From the NCBI GenBank assembly GCA_017509045.1, contig JAFWQP010000017.1, positions 1-49,779 of the forward strand: 49,779 nucleotides of DNA, read 5' to 3'. The notes beneath the pieces are model-generated. The model saw only the letters and a list, made by a program, of their open reading frames with translations. It was not told the origin of the DNA and ran no database searches. Within the stretch, counting starts at the first letter, position 1; every line of letters starts with the position of its first letter. Positions 24,784-34,500 of the stretch are shown in pieces. Made by a program: the position numbers and the translations under genes. This DNA comes from Bacteroidales bacterium (GTDB taxonomy: Bacteria; Bacteroidota; Bacteroidia; Bacteroidales; P3).

Positions 24784-26343
24784 ATGAGATACGAAGTTGA
24801 TTTTCTAGTCATCGGCTCGGGTATCGCCGGGCTGAGCTATGCGCTTAAGGTGGCGCCCTACGGCAAGGTGTGCATCCTCTGCAAGGGCGAGGCCGCCGAA
24901 GGCTCCACCCGCTATGCGCAGGGAGGCATCGCCGCCGTGATGTACGACAGCGACAGTTTCGACAAGCATATTCAGGACACCCTGGTGGCTGGCGACGGCA
25001 TCTGCGACCGCAGTGTGGTGGAAATGACCATCCGCGAGGCCCCCGACCGCATTCGCGAACTGGTGCAATATGGGGTGAATTTCGACAAAAGTCGCGCGGG
25101 CGACCGTTTCGACCTGCACCGCGAGGGTGGCCACTCCGAGTTCCGCATCCTCCACCATAAGGACAATACGGGTGCCGAGATTGAGCGAGGCCTGCTAGAG
25201 GCGGTATACAGCCACCCCAATATCGAGATTAAGGAGCACCAGTTCGCCATCGACATCATCACGCAGCACCACCTAGGGCAGCGCGTCACCAAGCATACGC
25301 CCGACATTGAGTGCTATGGAGTGTATGCGCTCGACTGCAAGACCAACCAGATAGACACCTATCTTGCCAAGGTGACGCTGCTCGCCACCGGCGGCATGGG
25401 CAACGTCTATACCACCACCACCACACCCATCGTCTCCACCGGCGACGGCGTGGCGATGGTGCATCGCGCCCGTGGAGTATTGGCCGACTTGGAGTTTATG
25501 CAGTTCCATCCCACCTCGTTGTACAACCCCGCCGAGAAGCCCGCATTCCTCATCACGGAGGCGATGCGCGGCGCAGGTGCCATACTGAAGGACCACAAGG
25601 GCAACGAGTTTATGCACAAGTACGACAAGCGGCTCTCCCTTGCTCCGCGCGACATTGTGGCACGCGCCATCGACAACGAGATGAAGATTGCAGGTGTCGA
25701 CCACCTCTACCTCGATGCCCGCGGTATAGGCAAGGACGAACTGATAAACGGTTTCCCCACCATCTACGCCAAGTGCTTGGAGCTGGGCATCAATATTACC
25801 AAAGACATGATACCCATCCGTCCTGCGGCGCACTACCAGTGCGGAGGCATCAAGGTGAACCGCGACGGCGAATCATCGATACACCACCTCTATGCCGCAG
25901 GCGAATGTGCCTGCACAGGGCTGCATGGAGGCAACCGATTGGCCAGCAACTCGCTGCTGGAGGCTGTGGTATATGCCCACAACGCCGCCATGAGCGCCAT
26001 AGAGCGAGTCAAGAGCCGCCAACTATGCCACCAAGTGCCCGACTGGAATGCCGAAGGCATGGTGCTGAACGAAGAAATGGTGCTAATCACCCAGACCAAA
26101 CGCGAACTGCAAGAGCTGATGTGGAACTATGTGGGCATTGTGCGCAGCGACCTGCGTCTGCAACGGGCGTTCGACAGGCTGAACCTAATCTTCCGCGAAA
26201 CAGAGGACCTGTACAACCGCTCCGTACTCACCGAAGAGCTCAGCGAACTGCGCAACCTCATCGCCTGCGCCTACCTCATTATCAAGATGGCACGCGCCAG
26301 GCGTGAGAACGTGGGTCTGCACTACAGCATCGACCTTGTTTAA
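24784..26343 (+). CDS. nadB: L-aspartate oxidase
   Basis: 519 residues. FAD-binding GSGIAGLSYA at 11-20, then AEGSTRYAQGGIAAV, REGGHSEFRILHHKDNTG and the PRDIVARAIDNEM and CGGIKVN segments of the NadB/succinate dehydrogenase flavoprotein group; the C-terminal half fits NadB rather than SdhA. It oxidises L-aspartate to iminoaspartate for NAD synthesis with NadA, using fumarate as acceptor in anaerobes. nadA and nadC are not in the window. The start lies eight bp after the small membrane protein gene. Confidence 0.95.
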   Translation: MRYEVDFLVIGSGIAGLSYALKVAPYGKVCILCKGEAAEGSTRYAQGGIAAVMYDSDSFDKHIQDTLVAGDGICDRSVVEMTIREAPDRIRELVQYGVNFDKSRAGDRFDLHREGGHSEFRILHHKDNTGAEIERGLLEAVYSHPNIEIKEHQFAIDIITQHHLGQRVTKHTPDIECYGVYALDCKTNQIDTYLAKVTLLATGGMGNVYTTTTTPIVSTGDGVAMVHRARGVLADLEFMQFHPTSLYNPAEKPAFLITEAMRGAGAILKDHKGNEFMHKYDKRLSLAPRDIVARAIDNEMKIAGVDHLYLDARGIGKDELINGFPTIYAKCLELGINITKDMIPIRPAAHYQCGGIKVNRDGESSIHHLYAAGECACTGLHGGNRLASNSLLEAVVYAHNAAMSAIERVKSRQLCHQVPDWNAEGMVLNEEMVLITQTKRELQELMWNYVGIVRSDLRLQRAFDRLNLIFRETEDLYNRSVLTEELSELRNLIACAYLIIKMARARRENVGLHYSIDLV

Positions 26344-26395
26344 TTGAGAATTGAGAAGAAAGTTTGATTATCCGACTGCTTGATTGATACACCAT

Positions 26396-26453
26396 GATGT
26401 TGCGTGGCTCGGCATAGCGAGCAAATTCTCTCTGCTCTCATCCAATGCAACGT
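26396..26453 (+). repeat. 57-bp hairpin repeat family, copy D
   Basis: GATGTTGCGTGGCTCGGC, ATAGCGAGCAAATTCTCTC, TGCTCTCATCCAATGCAACG. The flanks again carry GCTTGATTG on the left and TTCAAGTATTCAA on the right. It lies between nadB and the C-S lyase gene. Confidence 0.85.
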
Positions 26454-26531
26454 TTTTGAGCATCATAGCCGCACCAGCCGCTCAAACATGTGGCATATTC
26501 AAGTATTCAAATATTCTTTTAGAAAGATACG

Positions 26532-27701
26532 ATGAACTACAACTTCGACGAAATCATCCCCCGCAAGGGTACCAACTGTGTCAAACACGACGCACTACTA
26601 CACTTTTTTGGCACCGACGACTTGCTGCCCATGTGGGTGGCGGATATGGACTTCCGCTCGCCCGACTTTGTCATCGATGCCTTGCGCAAGCGTTGCGACC
26701 ACGAGGTGCTGGGCTATGCCACCGCCCCCGATAGCTATTGGGAGGCTGTCACTAACTGGCTACAGAACCACTTTCATATTACCGCCGACCGCCACGAGCT
26801 CCATTTTATCCCCGGTATCGTGGCCGGTATCGCCTTCGTGCTACAAGCCATGACCCATCCGGGCGACGGCATACTCGTCACCACCCCTGTCTACCCCCCA
26901 TTCCTCGACCTGCCGCAAAACAGCCATAGGCAACTTGTATGCAGTCCCCTGAAGGTGGTGGACGGACGTTTCAGCATCGACTTCGACGACCTCGAGTGGC
27001 GCGCCCACCAATGTCGCTGGCTCATACTCAGCAACCCTCACAATCCGGGCGGTACAGTATGGGACAGAGACACCCTAGCCCGCATCGCCGACATCTGCTA
27101 TCGCAACAACGTCAACGTCATTGCCGACGAAATCCACGCCGACCTTACTCTCCCAGGACATAATCACACTAGCTTCAGCACCGTGAGCGATAATGCCCGC
27201 GACATCTCCATCACTTTCATCGCTCCCAGCAAGACTTTCAACATTGCAGGGCTCAGCAGCTCGGTGTGCTATTGTCCCAACGAGCAGCTGCGCCAACGTT
27301 TCTTTGGCTACCTCGACGGCTACGAGGTGGCGAACGGTAACATCTTTGCCTACGTGGGTGCCGAGGCCGCCTATAGGCATGGAGAAGAATGGCTGCGACA
27401 AATGCTGGAATACCTGCAAGGCAACATCGAATGCCTGCGCACCTTCCTTGCCGAGCGGATGCCAAAGGTGAAGGCCGTCCTGCCCGAAGCTTCGTACCTC
27501 GCATGGCTCGACTTCTCCGACCTTGGGCTTGAGCACGACGACATCCGCCAGCGCCTTATCCACCGCGCCCATGTGGCACTCAACGACGGCACCACCTTCG
27601 GCGGAAACGACTACCGCTGCTGTTTTCGCATCAATCTTGGCTGCCCTCGCGCCACCCTGCTCGACGCACTCGAACGTATTGCCGCCTGCCTACCCAAATA
27701 A
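26532..27701 (+). CDS. patB: MalY/PatB-type PLP-dependent C-S lyase
   Basis: 389 residues. Fold-type I aminotransferase with the PatB signature start (NFDEIIPRKGTNCVKHD, LPMWVADMDF), NPHNPGGTVW, IADEIHADL (PLP Asp) and the PLP lysine in APSKTFNIAGL. These enzymes cleave cystathionine or related cysteine conjugates to pyruvate, ammonia and a thiol. It sits beyond a repeat from nadB, so it may have its own promoter. The next feature downstream is tRNA-Cys, a coincidence that I do not read as a link. The precise substrate is open. Confidence 0.9.
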   Translation: MNYNFDEIIPRKGTNCVKHDALLHFFGTDDLLPMWVADMDFRSPDFVIDALRKRCDHEVLGYATAPDSYWEAVTNWLQNHFHITADRHELHFIPGIVAGIAFVLQAMTHPGDGILVTTPVYPPFLDLPQNSHRQLVCSPLKVVDGRFSIDFDDLEWRAHQCRWLILSNPHNPGGTVWDRDTLARIADICYRNNVNVIADEIHADLTLPGHNHTSFSTVSDNARDISITFIAPSKTFNIAGLSSSVCYCPNEQLRQRFFGYLDGYEVANGNIFAYVGAEAAYRHGEEWLRQMLEYLQGNIECLRTFLAERMPKVKAVLPEASYLAWLDFSDLGLEHDDIRQRLIHRAHVALNDGTTFGGNDYRCCFRINLGCPRATLLDALERIAACLPK

Positions 27702-28059
27702 ATTGAAAACGCCTGAATGTGTTAACGTTTTAAAGGTTTAAAAGGTTTTACTGTTTTAAAGGTGCGAGGCTATTTGACCCATACCCTTTAAACTTTTTAA
27801 ACTTTTAAAGCGAAGCGACCTTTCAACATTTATTTCATTCAAGCAATCAGACTATCTAACACTCTTTTCAATTATCAATCATCGAAGAAGAGGCAAAAAA
27901 TGGTTTTTAGCTCCAATAAAAAAGCTAAAAAGTAGAGCCGAGCACTCCTTTCAATAAAAAATAAAGCACATAAAAGCAACTGATTACAGCAAAAAGACAA
28001 AAAATATTTTGCCAATTTGGAAAAAGTTCGTACCTTTGCACCCGCTTTTAAGGCAAAAA
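27702..28059. other. Gene-free region before tRNA-Cys with TTTAAAG repeats
   Basis: 27728-27810 holds TTTAAAGGTTTAAAAGG on the left and CCTTTAAACTTTTTAAAC on the right, an imperfect inverted repeat of TTTAAAG-like units that may also end the patB transcript. The rest is AT-rich without a gene, up to the tRNA promoter at 28031. Confidence 0.7.
28031..28038 (+). promoter_or_regulatory. Promoter -7 box for tRNA-Cys
   Basis: TACCTTTG fits TAnnTTTG and lies 22 bp before the first tRNA base. Confidence 0.7.
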
Positions 28060-28130
28060 GGTCGTTTGGCCGAGGGGCTAGGCACAGGTCTGCAAAACCT
28101 GCTACTCCGGTTCAAATCCGGAAGCGACCT
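28060..28130 (+). tRNA. tRNA-Cys (GCA)
   Basis: 71 nt. Acceptor stem GGTCGTT with AGCGACC (one G-T pair), anticodon stem CAGGT/ACCTG around the loop CTGCAAA with anticodon GCA, and a T arm TCCGG/CCGGA around TTCAAAT. Discriminator base T, and CCA is not encoded. Promoter at 28031 and terminator at 28133. Confidence 0.97.
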
Positions 28131-28132
28131 CT

Positions 28133-28172
28133 AAAGAAGAGACATCCACGAAGGGTGCCTCTTCTTTCTTTT
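28133..28172 (+). terminator. Terminator after tRNA-Cys
   Basis: AAAGAAGAG pairs with CTCTTCTTT and is followed by CTTTTT. It ends one base before the stop codon of the converging gene at 28173, so it may serve both strands. Confidence 0.75.
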
Positions 28173-29222
28173 TCAGCGTAGGAGGGTCACTGTGCCGACA
28201 AGCGACTGGTAACCGTCTGGCGTGTAGATATCGCGATAGCGGCACCTATAGACATAGCTGCCCGAGGAGCAGGGGCTTCCCTCGTAGGTGCCATCCCATG
28301 GGGTATCGGCAGACTGTGTGTGAAATACCAGTGTGCCGTGGCGATCAAATATCCACATCTCGAATTCGATAACGCCCATCACGATTGGAACAAACTGAGC
28401 ATTGCCTTCGAGACCTGGGGTGAATATGTTGGGAATATACAGAGCAATCTTCTTGAAGGGTATCTTCTTGATTACGGTGTCGATGCAAGTTGGTGTGAAC
28501 GGCTGCATCATCACCACAACAGTATCGGGCCACCATGGCTCAGCTGTGAATGTGACACACTCGTGGTTGACATTCTGATCCACTCCGTTGATGTACCAAT
28601 GGCGGCCACCCCAACCATCCAAATGATATTCGCGCGTGCCTGTACTGAAGTCCTCAACAGTAAATTCCATGTGGTCGAGAGTCAGTTCGTCGGGGGTAAC
28701 ATGCATGCCGACATCGATGGGTGAGATTGGATAGATAAGCTTGCTGCTGGAATCAGGGCATTGTGGCGTGATACTGTAATCCACATACAAATAGTAAGTG
28801 GTTGGCACCTGAGGGTTAACATGCACCCATGAGCTGTGCTGCTGGCTGGTGAGCGCTGTGTCGACAGGGTCGGACGACCAGCGAAAGTAGCTGCCCATAC
28901 CCGAAGAGTAGAGGTCGTAGCCTATATTGCCTTTGCAACGGCGATAGGGATAAAAACCAGCATCGGGAACCATCAGCTCAGTGAGACGCAGAATTATAAT
29001 GCTGTCACAATCGCCTCCCGCACGCTGAAGGGTGTCAAAGAAAAGTCCCCCATAGTCCAACACCCTGCCGTTGAAATCGTAGGTTTCCCCTTCGCATATC
29101 GAGTCGTATTGATACACCAATGTGTCACGGCATGGCCGCTGGGCATGGCCTAGGAGAGGCATTAGGCACCAAACAGCCAGCCATAGTATGACACGAGATT
29201 TGGGTGTACGGACGCTCGACAT
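28173..29222 (-). CDS. Secreted protein with T9SS type B sorting domain
   Basis: 349 residues. Signal peptide to about residue 27 (LLGHAQ). The C-terminal part is the gliding-motility-associated (type B) sorting domain: LYIPNIFTPGLEGNAQF, EMWIFDRHGTLVFHT, TPWDGTYEGSPCSSGSYVYR and a final VGTVTLLR. This should send it through T9SS to the cell surface. The middle part contains several Cys (CRDTL, SICEG, CDSI, CKG, CPDSS) and a sandwich-like SSWVHVNPQVPTTYYLYVDY segment. No enzyme domain is visible; adhesin or surface-layer role is a guess. Confidence 0.85.
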   Translation of the reverse strand: MSSVRTPKSRVILWLAVWCLMPLLGHAQRPCRDTLVYQYDSICEGETYDFNGRVLDYGGLFFDTLQRAGGDCDSIIILRLTELMVPDAGFYPYRRCKGNIGYDLYSSGMGSYFRWSSDPVDTALTSQQHSSWVHVNPQVPTTYYLYVDYSITPQCPDSSSKLIYPISPIDVGMHVTPDELTLDHMEFTVEDFSTGTREYHLDGWGGRHWYINGVDQNVNHECVTFTAEPWWPDTVVVMMQPFTPTCIDTVIKKIPFKKIALYIPNIFTPGLEGNAQFVPIVMGVIEFEMWIFDRHGTLVFHTQSADTPWDGTYEGSPCSSGSYVYRCRYRDIYTPDGYQSLVGTVTLLR

Positions 29223-29389
29223 AACGTTATTGCATATAATTTTAAATGTTCGCTTCTCTTGAATGGTTTAAAAGTGACGTTTTCTCATCTCATCATACAA
29301 ACAAGTTTGTCTAGGCTCAATTTACAAAAAAGGTTCACTCATCTTTAAAACATATAATCACTTAAAAAGCCCTTAAAACTCTATAACCT

Positions 29390-30373
29390 TTAGGGTAGAC
29401 ACGATTGGATGACCATCTCGTATAGCTGCTTGGTGCTGATACCCATAGCACGAGCCTGTTTGGGTACGATGCTTTCGGCACTTTGACCCGGAATAGTATT
29501 GACTTCGAGGAAGAATAGCTCCTGTTTCGCAGTATCATAGATATAGTCGAATCGGACTATACCACGACAGTCGAGCAGGTCGTAGAGCTGTGAGGAAACC
29601 TGTTGTATGTGATCGCTGATGGCTTGGTCGACATCGGCGGGAGTGACCTCGTTGCTAAAGCCGTCGTATTTGGCGGCATAGTCGAAGAACTCATGCCCAC
29701 CAGTGGGGATAATCTCGGTGATGGGGAAGACATATTTCTTTTCCTTTGTGCGGAGCACTCCGCAGTCAAATTCGCGTCCTTGGATAAACTCCTCCACCAA
29801 CACTCCTTTATCCTCGGTCAACGCCTCTCGAATAGCAGGCATCAGTTCTTCGGCACGTTTGACCTTGGTGGTTGCCACGCTGCTGCCTCCTGCGGCGGGT
29901 TTGACGAAAAGAGGCAGCGACAACTCTTGCAGCAGCGCTGCCGTGTCGATAGGCTGGTCGGCATATAGCATCTTCGATTTTGCCACATTCACTATGCCAA
30001 AATTGCGCACCACAGGGTTACAGTAGCCTTTGTTAAAGGTGAGTGCCGAGGTGTAGAATCCGCAAGTGGTGTAGGGAATGCCCAAAAGGTCGAAATAGCC
30101 TTGCAGTACACCGTTCTCGCCCGGATTGCCATGAATGATGATGAATGCTAGGTCGAAGCGATCTACTCCTTCTACAGTAAAGTTGTCGCGGTTGACTGGC
30201 TTGCGGCTACCGTCGTCCGCCAATCCATACCAGCCTTCGCGGTCGACAACTATTTTATAGACGTTGTATTTCTCGTGGTCGAGATTCTCGTACACCTGAC
30301 ATCCGCTCATAATGGAGATGTCGTGTTCGCCAGAAAAACCGCCCATCACTAGGGCTATGTTCTTTTTATGCAT
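29390..30373 (-). CDS. ddl: D-alanine--D-alanine ligase
   Basis: 327 residues from ATG 30373 (MHKKNIALVMGGFSGEHDIS). The frame extends to 30430 but that part is AT-rich spacer. ATP-grasp enzyme with GGFSGEHDISIMSG, IIHGNPGENGVLQG, FVKPAAGGSSVAT, and EVNTIPGQS near the end. It joins two D-Ala for peptidoglycan precursors. The chain is close to normal length. It lies 60 bp after the GSCFA gene. Confidence 0.95.
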   Translation of the reverse strand: MHKKNIALVMGGFSGEHDISIMSGCQVYENLDHEKYNVYKIVVDREGWYGLADDGSRKPVNRDNFTVEGVDRFDLAFIIIHGNPGENGVLQGYFDLLGIPYTTCGFYTSALTFNKGYCNPVVRNFGIVNVAKSKMLYADQPIDTAALLQELSLPLFVKPAAGGSSVATTKVKRAEELMPAIREALTEDKGVLVEEFIQGREFDCGVLRTKEKKYVFPITEIIPTGGHEFFDYAAKYDGFSNEVTPADVDQAISDHIQQVSSQLYDLLDCRGIVRFDYIYDTAKQELFFLEVNTIPGQSAESIVPKQARAMGISTKQLYEMVIQSCLP

Positions 30374-30433
30374 GATTATTATTGATTGTTTGAGTATTAT
30401 AATAATTGACCGCGTCAGCCTAATTTTCAACTT

Positions 30434-31291
30434 TCAACTTTCAATTTTCAATTTAATAAGTTTTCGGTGCTGTGACTGACGGTATTCCTTTTCGTGTTGG
30501 CGCACCTGATCACGTGTGGCAGCTGTCATATAGGTGGCTTGAAACCGTTCCCAAACCACGTCCACTGCCACATCTGAAGGGTGGCACATATCGCGTGCAT
30601 AGAAACGATAGTCGCGCAGTTCGTCCATTAACAACTCATAGCTGTCGAAATAATTTGCCTGTCCACAACCTTCAACCAATCGATCCGTTGCCAGCAGCAG
30701 GGTCGCCTTGCTCAGCTGATTTCCATGCGCACCGTCCGCCATGTGTCGGATAGGGCTAACGGTATACAATACGTCTGTTCCGAGCCTCTCCACCAGCGGC
30801 TGCCACGCATCGACTATCTCCCCCACCTCCAGCCGTCGCCTCACAAAGTGCTGTGGAGGTAGCTTGTGACAGTTTGCCACCACCGAGCCTTCGTGATAAA
30901 AGACCCAAGCCGTCCCAAAGGTAACCAGCAGCAGGGGCTTACGGCCAAGAAAATGATGCACCCGACTGATAGACTGGTTGCAACGTGACAGACACTCATC
31001 CTTATCCTCATGCGAGAAACGGCTGTGATGCATCCACGAGTGCCAAATACCATCATGCTGCACCAATTCGTCGCCCGACATCAACCGGTTGTCGATAGCG
31101 CGCCACAGACATGCTGCTATCGACAGGGGGTTGTACAATGTGCCAAAAGGATTGCACAGCAGGTCGAACCCCGCCGCCTGTAGCCGTTCCCCCACCTCTT
31201 CGGTGAAGCAGGAACCCAGCAGCAGCATCGGCGTGCTGTAGTCGATGCTGAGCGTCGCAGGGGTGATGATGACAGGGGTGGTGAATTGCAT
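30434..31291 (-). CDS. GSCFA-domain protein
   Basis: 285 residues. The family motif is seen as LLLGSCFTEEVGERL (about 24-38), followed by NPFGTLYNPLSI, HSRFSHEDKDE, VTFGTAWVFYH and TVSPIRHMADGAHGNQLSKATL. GSCFA is a SGNH-hydrolase-like domain common in Bacteroidetes; the Ser in GSCF and the later H are candidate catalytic residues. Reaction unknown. The last residues KLKIES and the stop are encoded by the intergenic repeat AATTGAAAATTGAAAGTTGA. It sits between dnaE and ddl on the same strand. Confidence 0.85.
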   Translation of the reverse strand: MQFTTPVIITPATLSIDYSTPMLLLGSCFTEEVGERLQAAGFDLLCNPFGTLYNPLSIAACLWRAIDNRLMSGDELVQHDGIWHSWMHHSRFSHEDKDECLSRCNQSISRVHHFLGRKPLLLVTFGTAWVFYHEGSVVANCHKLPPQHFVRRRLEVGEIVDAWQPLVERLGTDVLYTVSPIRHMADGAHGNQLSKATLLLATDRLVEGCGQANYFDSYELLMDELRDYRFYARDMCHPSDVAVDVVWERFQATYMTAATRDQVRQHEKEYRQSQHRKLIKLKIES

Positions 31292-31304
31292 TTTTTTTGA
31301 AGTA

Positions 31305-31575
31305 AGAAGTAAGAACTAAAAATTTTAATTCGTTAATTCGTTAATTTGTAAATTCGTAAATCAAATGAATTCGTTAATTTGTTTCTTCGAGACGTTGTTT
31401 GGCTCGGCATAGCGAGCAAGCTCTCTCTGCTCTCACCTTGTACAACGTTAATTTGTAAATTCGTAAATCATTGATGCGCCAAGGACTAACACATTAACAC
31501 ATTAACACATTCAAAAGGATTCACACGTTAACACATTCAAAAGTTACGTTTTTAATTCTTGATTTTTAATTTAAA
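31305..31575. repeat. Octamer repeat cluster downstream of dnaE
   Basis: AAGTAAGAACTAAAAATTTT, then AATTCGTT/AATTTGTA octamers, interrupted by the 57-bp element at 31391-31448, then TAACACAT units and AAAGTTACGTTTTTAATTC. The same order, inverted and without the 57-bp insert, is found at 42303-42427. Confidence 0.85.
31391..31448 (+). repeat. 57-bp hairpin repeat family, copy E
   Basis: GACGTTGTTTGGCTCGGC, ATAGCGAGCAAGCTCTCTC, TGCTCTCACCTTGTACAACG. It lies within the octamer array, and the matching array at 42303-42427 lacks it, which suggests insertion of this unit. Confidence 0.85.
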
Positions 31576-31590
31576 AAAGTTTTTATTTAA

Positions 31591-34500
31591 TCAATACTGC
31601 GCTGTTAGTGGTTTGACGGCGAACACTCCCTTTATCTCCTCCAACGCTGCCATCATCTTCTTGGGGTTGACCAGCAGGTTGCGTGTCTTCATCGTCAAAC
31701 TGAGGTTGCTTTGGGCATCCACAACCATCGCCTCCATAGGTATCTTACCCTTGTTCTTTTTTGCCAGCTCGCCCAGTTCTTTGCAAAACTCCTCGGTGAT
31801 GTCGGCGAGGTTGATCGAGAAGCGTATCAGCTTGGTATTTTTCTCCAGTGCTTCGTCGAGGAGCATGATGTCGTATACCTTAAATTGGGGTTTCGACTTG
31901 TAGAACTCGCCTTCTTTGTTATAGCCTGTGAATTGGCGCACGGTTGCCTTGATGTAGATGTGCAGGTCTTTCTTAAAGTAGCTGCTGAATTTCAGATAGT
32001 CGCCTTTGTATAGTCGGATGGTGTAGGGGCCGCTGTAGTCTTCCACCACCATGATGCCGTAGGGGTCGCCGTTTTTAGCGGAGATGCCTGTCTTGGCGTC
32101 GGTGACGATGCCTCCTATGGTCAGGTTCTTGTCCACATAGGGGGTTAGGTCGGCCAGGTCGGCACATTGGGTGTTGACAAAGTTTTGCATCGTATATTTG
32201 TCTTCGTCGAGCGGATGGCCGCTGAGGTAGAACCCGATGACGGAATACTCTTCGCGGCACTGTTCCACCACAGTCCACGGGTCGCACTGCGGCACCTCGG
32301 GGTGTTCTTCCTGCTTTATGTCATCGCTCATGTCGAATATTGACATCTGGGCACTCTCTTTGCTCTCGCGGTTGCGCACAGCCCACCGCACCAGCTTCTC
32401 TATGAAAGTGGGGGTCATCTCGTCGGGGGTCTCTTTGTAGAAATACTGCGCCCGGTGCATCTCCCCTACCCCGTCGAAGGCTCCCGCCTTGACCAGCACC
32501 TCCACATTCTTGCGGTTGACGGAACGGAGGTCTACCCGCTCGAGGAAGTCGAAGATGTCGGTGTAGGGACCGTTGAGGGTCCGCTCGGAGATTATCGCCT
32601 CTGCCGCCGCCTCGCCCATGCCGCTGATGGCCTGCAGGCCGAAACGTATCTGCCCCCGCTGATTGACCGAGAAGTCCATCTCCGACTCGTTGATGGAGGG
32701 TGCAAGCACCTCGATGCCGTGCTTGCGACAGTCGTCCATCAACTCGGTGGTGCGCTTGATGTCGCTCTGCCCGCTGGTGAGCACCGCCGCCATATACTCA
32801 GCCGGATAGTGCGCCTTGAGGTAGGCGGTCTGATACGCCACCCAGGAGTAGCAGGTGGCGTGCGACTTGTTGAAGGCGTAGGAGGCGAACTTCTTCCAAT
32901 CCTCCCATATCTTGTGCAGTATTTCGTGGGGATGGCCGTTCTTCTCGCCGCCTTCGTAGAACTTCACCTCCAGCTCGTTCATCTTCTCAATCTGTTTCTT
33001 GCCCATTGCCTTGCGCAGGGTGTCACTCTGTCCACGGGTGAAGCCTGCCAGCTGGCGGCTCAGCAGCATCACCTGCTCCTGGTATACGGTGATGCCGTAG
33101 GTGTCCTTCAGATACTGCTCCATGCAGGGTATGTCGTATTCGATAGGCTTGCGACCCTGCTTGCGGTCGATGAAGTCGGGAATATAGTCCATGGGACCCG
33201 GACGGTAGAGGGCGTTCATAGCTATCAGGTCCTCGAAAGCGTGCGGCTCCAGCTCGCGCAGGTATTTCTGCATTCCCGCCGACTCAAACTGGAACGTGCC
33301 CACCGTGTTGCCCTCGCAGAAAAGCTGAAAAGTCTTCTCATCGTCCATCGGCAGGTGGTCGATGTCCACCCTCACGCCGTGGTTGCGCTCTATCATGTCT
33401 ATGGCGTTCTTGATGATGGTGAGGTTTTTCAGCCCCAGAAAGTCCATCTTTATCAAGCCCACGGTTTCCACCACATGGCCGTCATACTGTGTGACCAGCA
33501 CATCCTGTTTCGACTCCTTGTCGTAGATGGTGCAGACCGGCGCGAAATTGGTCAGGTCGTCGGCACCGATAATCACGCCGCAGGCATGGATGCCCACCTG
33601 CCGATTGGTGTCCTCCAGCTCGGCGGCGTAGGTGAGCATGTTGCGCAGCTCCTCCTGCGAGGGGTCCTCCATGATGTGGCGCAGCTCGGGCACATACTTG
33701 TAGCAATTCGCCAAGTTGACCTTGGGCGACTTGCCGTTCTCGTCCTTGATATTGTCGGGAAAGCTGCGGTCGGGTATCTCCTCCTTCAGCTTGTTCACCA
33801 CCGCCAGCGGTATCTTCTCCACACGCCCCACGTCGGCGATGGCGCTTTTGGTGGCCATGGTGCCGTAGGTGATGATGTGCGCCACCTTCTCCTTGCCATA
33901 CTTCTGCGTAATCCAGTCCAGCACACGCCCGCGACCCGCATCGTCGAAGTCCACGTCGATATCGGGCAGCGAGATACGGTCGGGATTCAGGAAACGCTCG
34001 AACAGCAGGTCGTACTTCAGCGGATCCACATCGGTAATCCATAGGCAGTATGCCACCACGCTGCCTGCCGCCGACCCACGTCCGGGACCCACGCTCACCC
34101 CCAGCTCCTCACGCGCTCCGCGTATATAGTCCGCCACAATCAAGAAATAGCCGGGGAAACCCATCGTCTTAATCGTGTGCAGCTCGAACACAATGCGCTC
34201 GCGCTGCTCCTCGGTAAGGGCAGCCTTGATGGCCTCCGAGCCCGACTGGGCAGTGAGGTCCTCCCTGTCCGACAGATACCGTTTCCTAGCCCCCTCCCAC
34301 ACCAGCTGTTCCAGATAGTCCGCCTCAAACTTGATGCGGTAGAGTTTGTCGTAGCCACCCAGTTTCTTTATCTTCTTCTCCGCCTCCTCGCGCGAGAGCA
34401 CCACCTCGTGCCGCTCGTTCCGAGTGAATTCGTCAAACAGCTCCTCCTCCGTGATGCGCTGGCGGTAGTCCTCCTCGCTGCCGAAGGAAGCGGGGATGTC

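Noticed and set aside
32455..34044. 529-codon frame on the plus strand inside dnaE
   Set aside because: It is antisense to clear DnaE motifs, and its protein has no recognisable domain; it results from the codon bias of dnaE.
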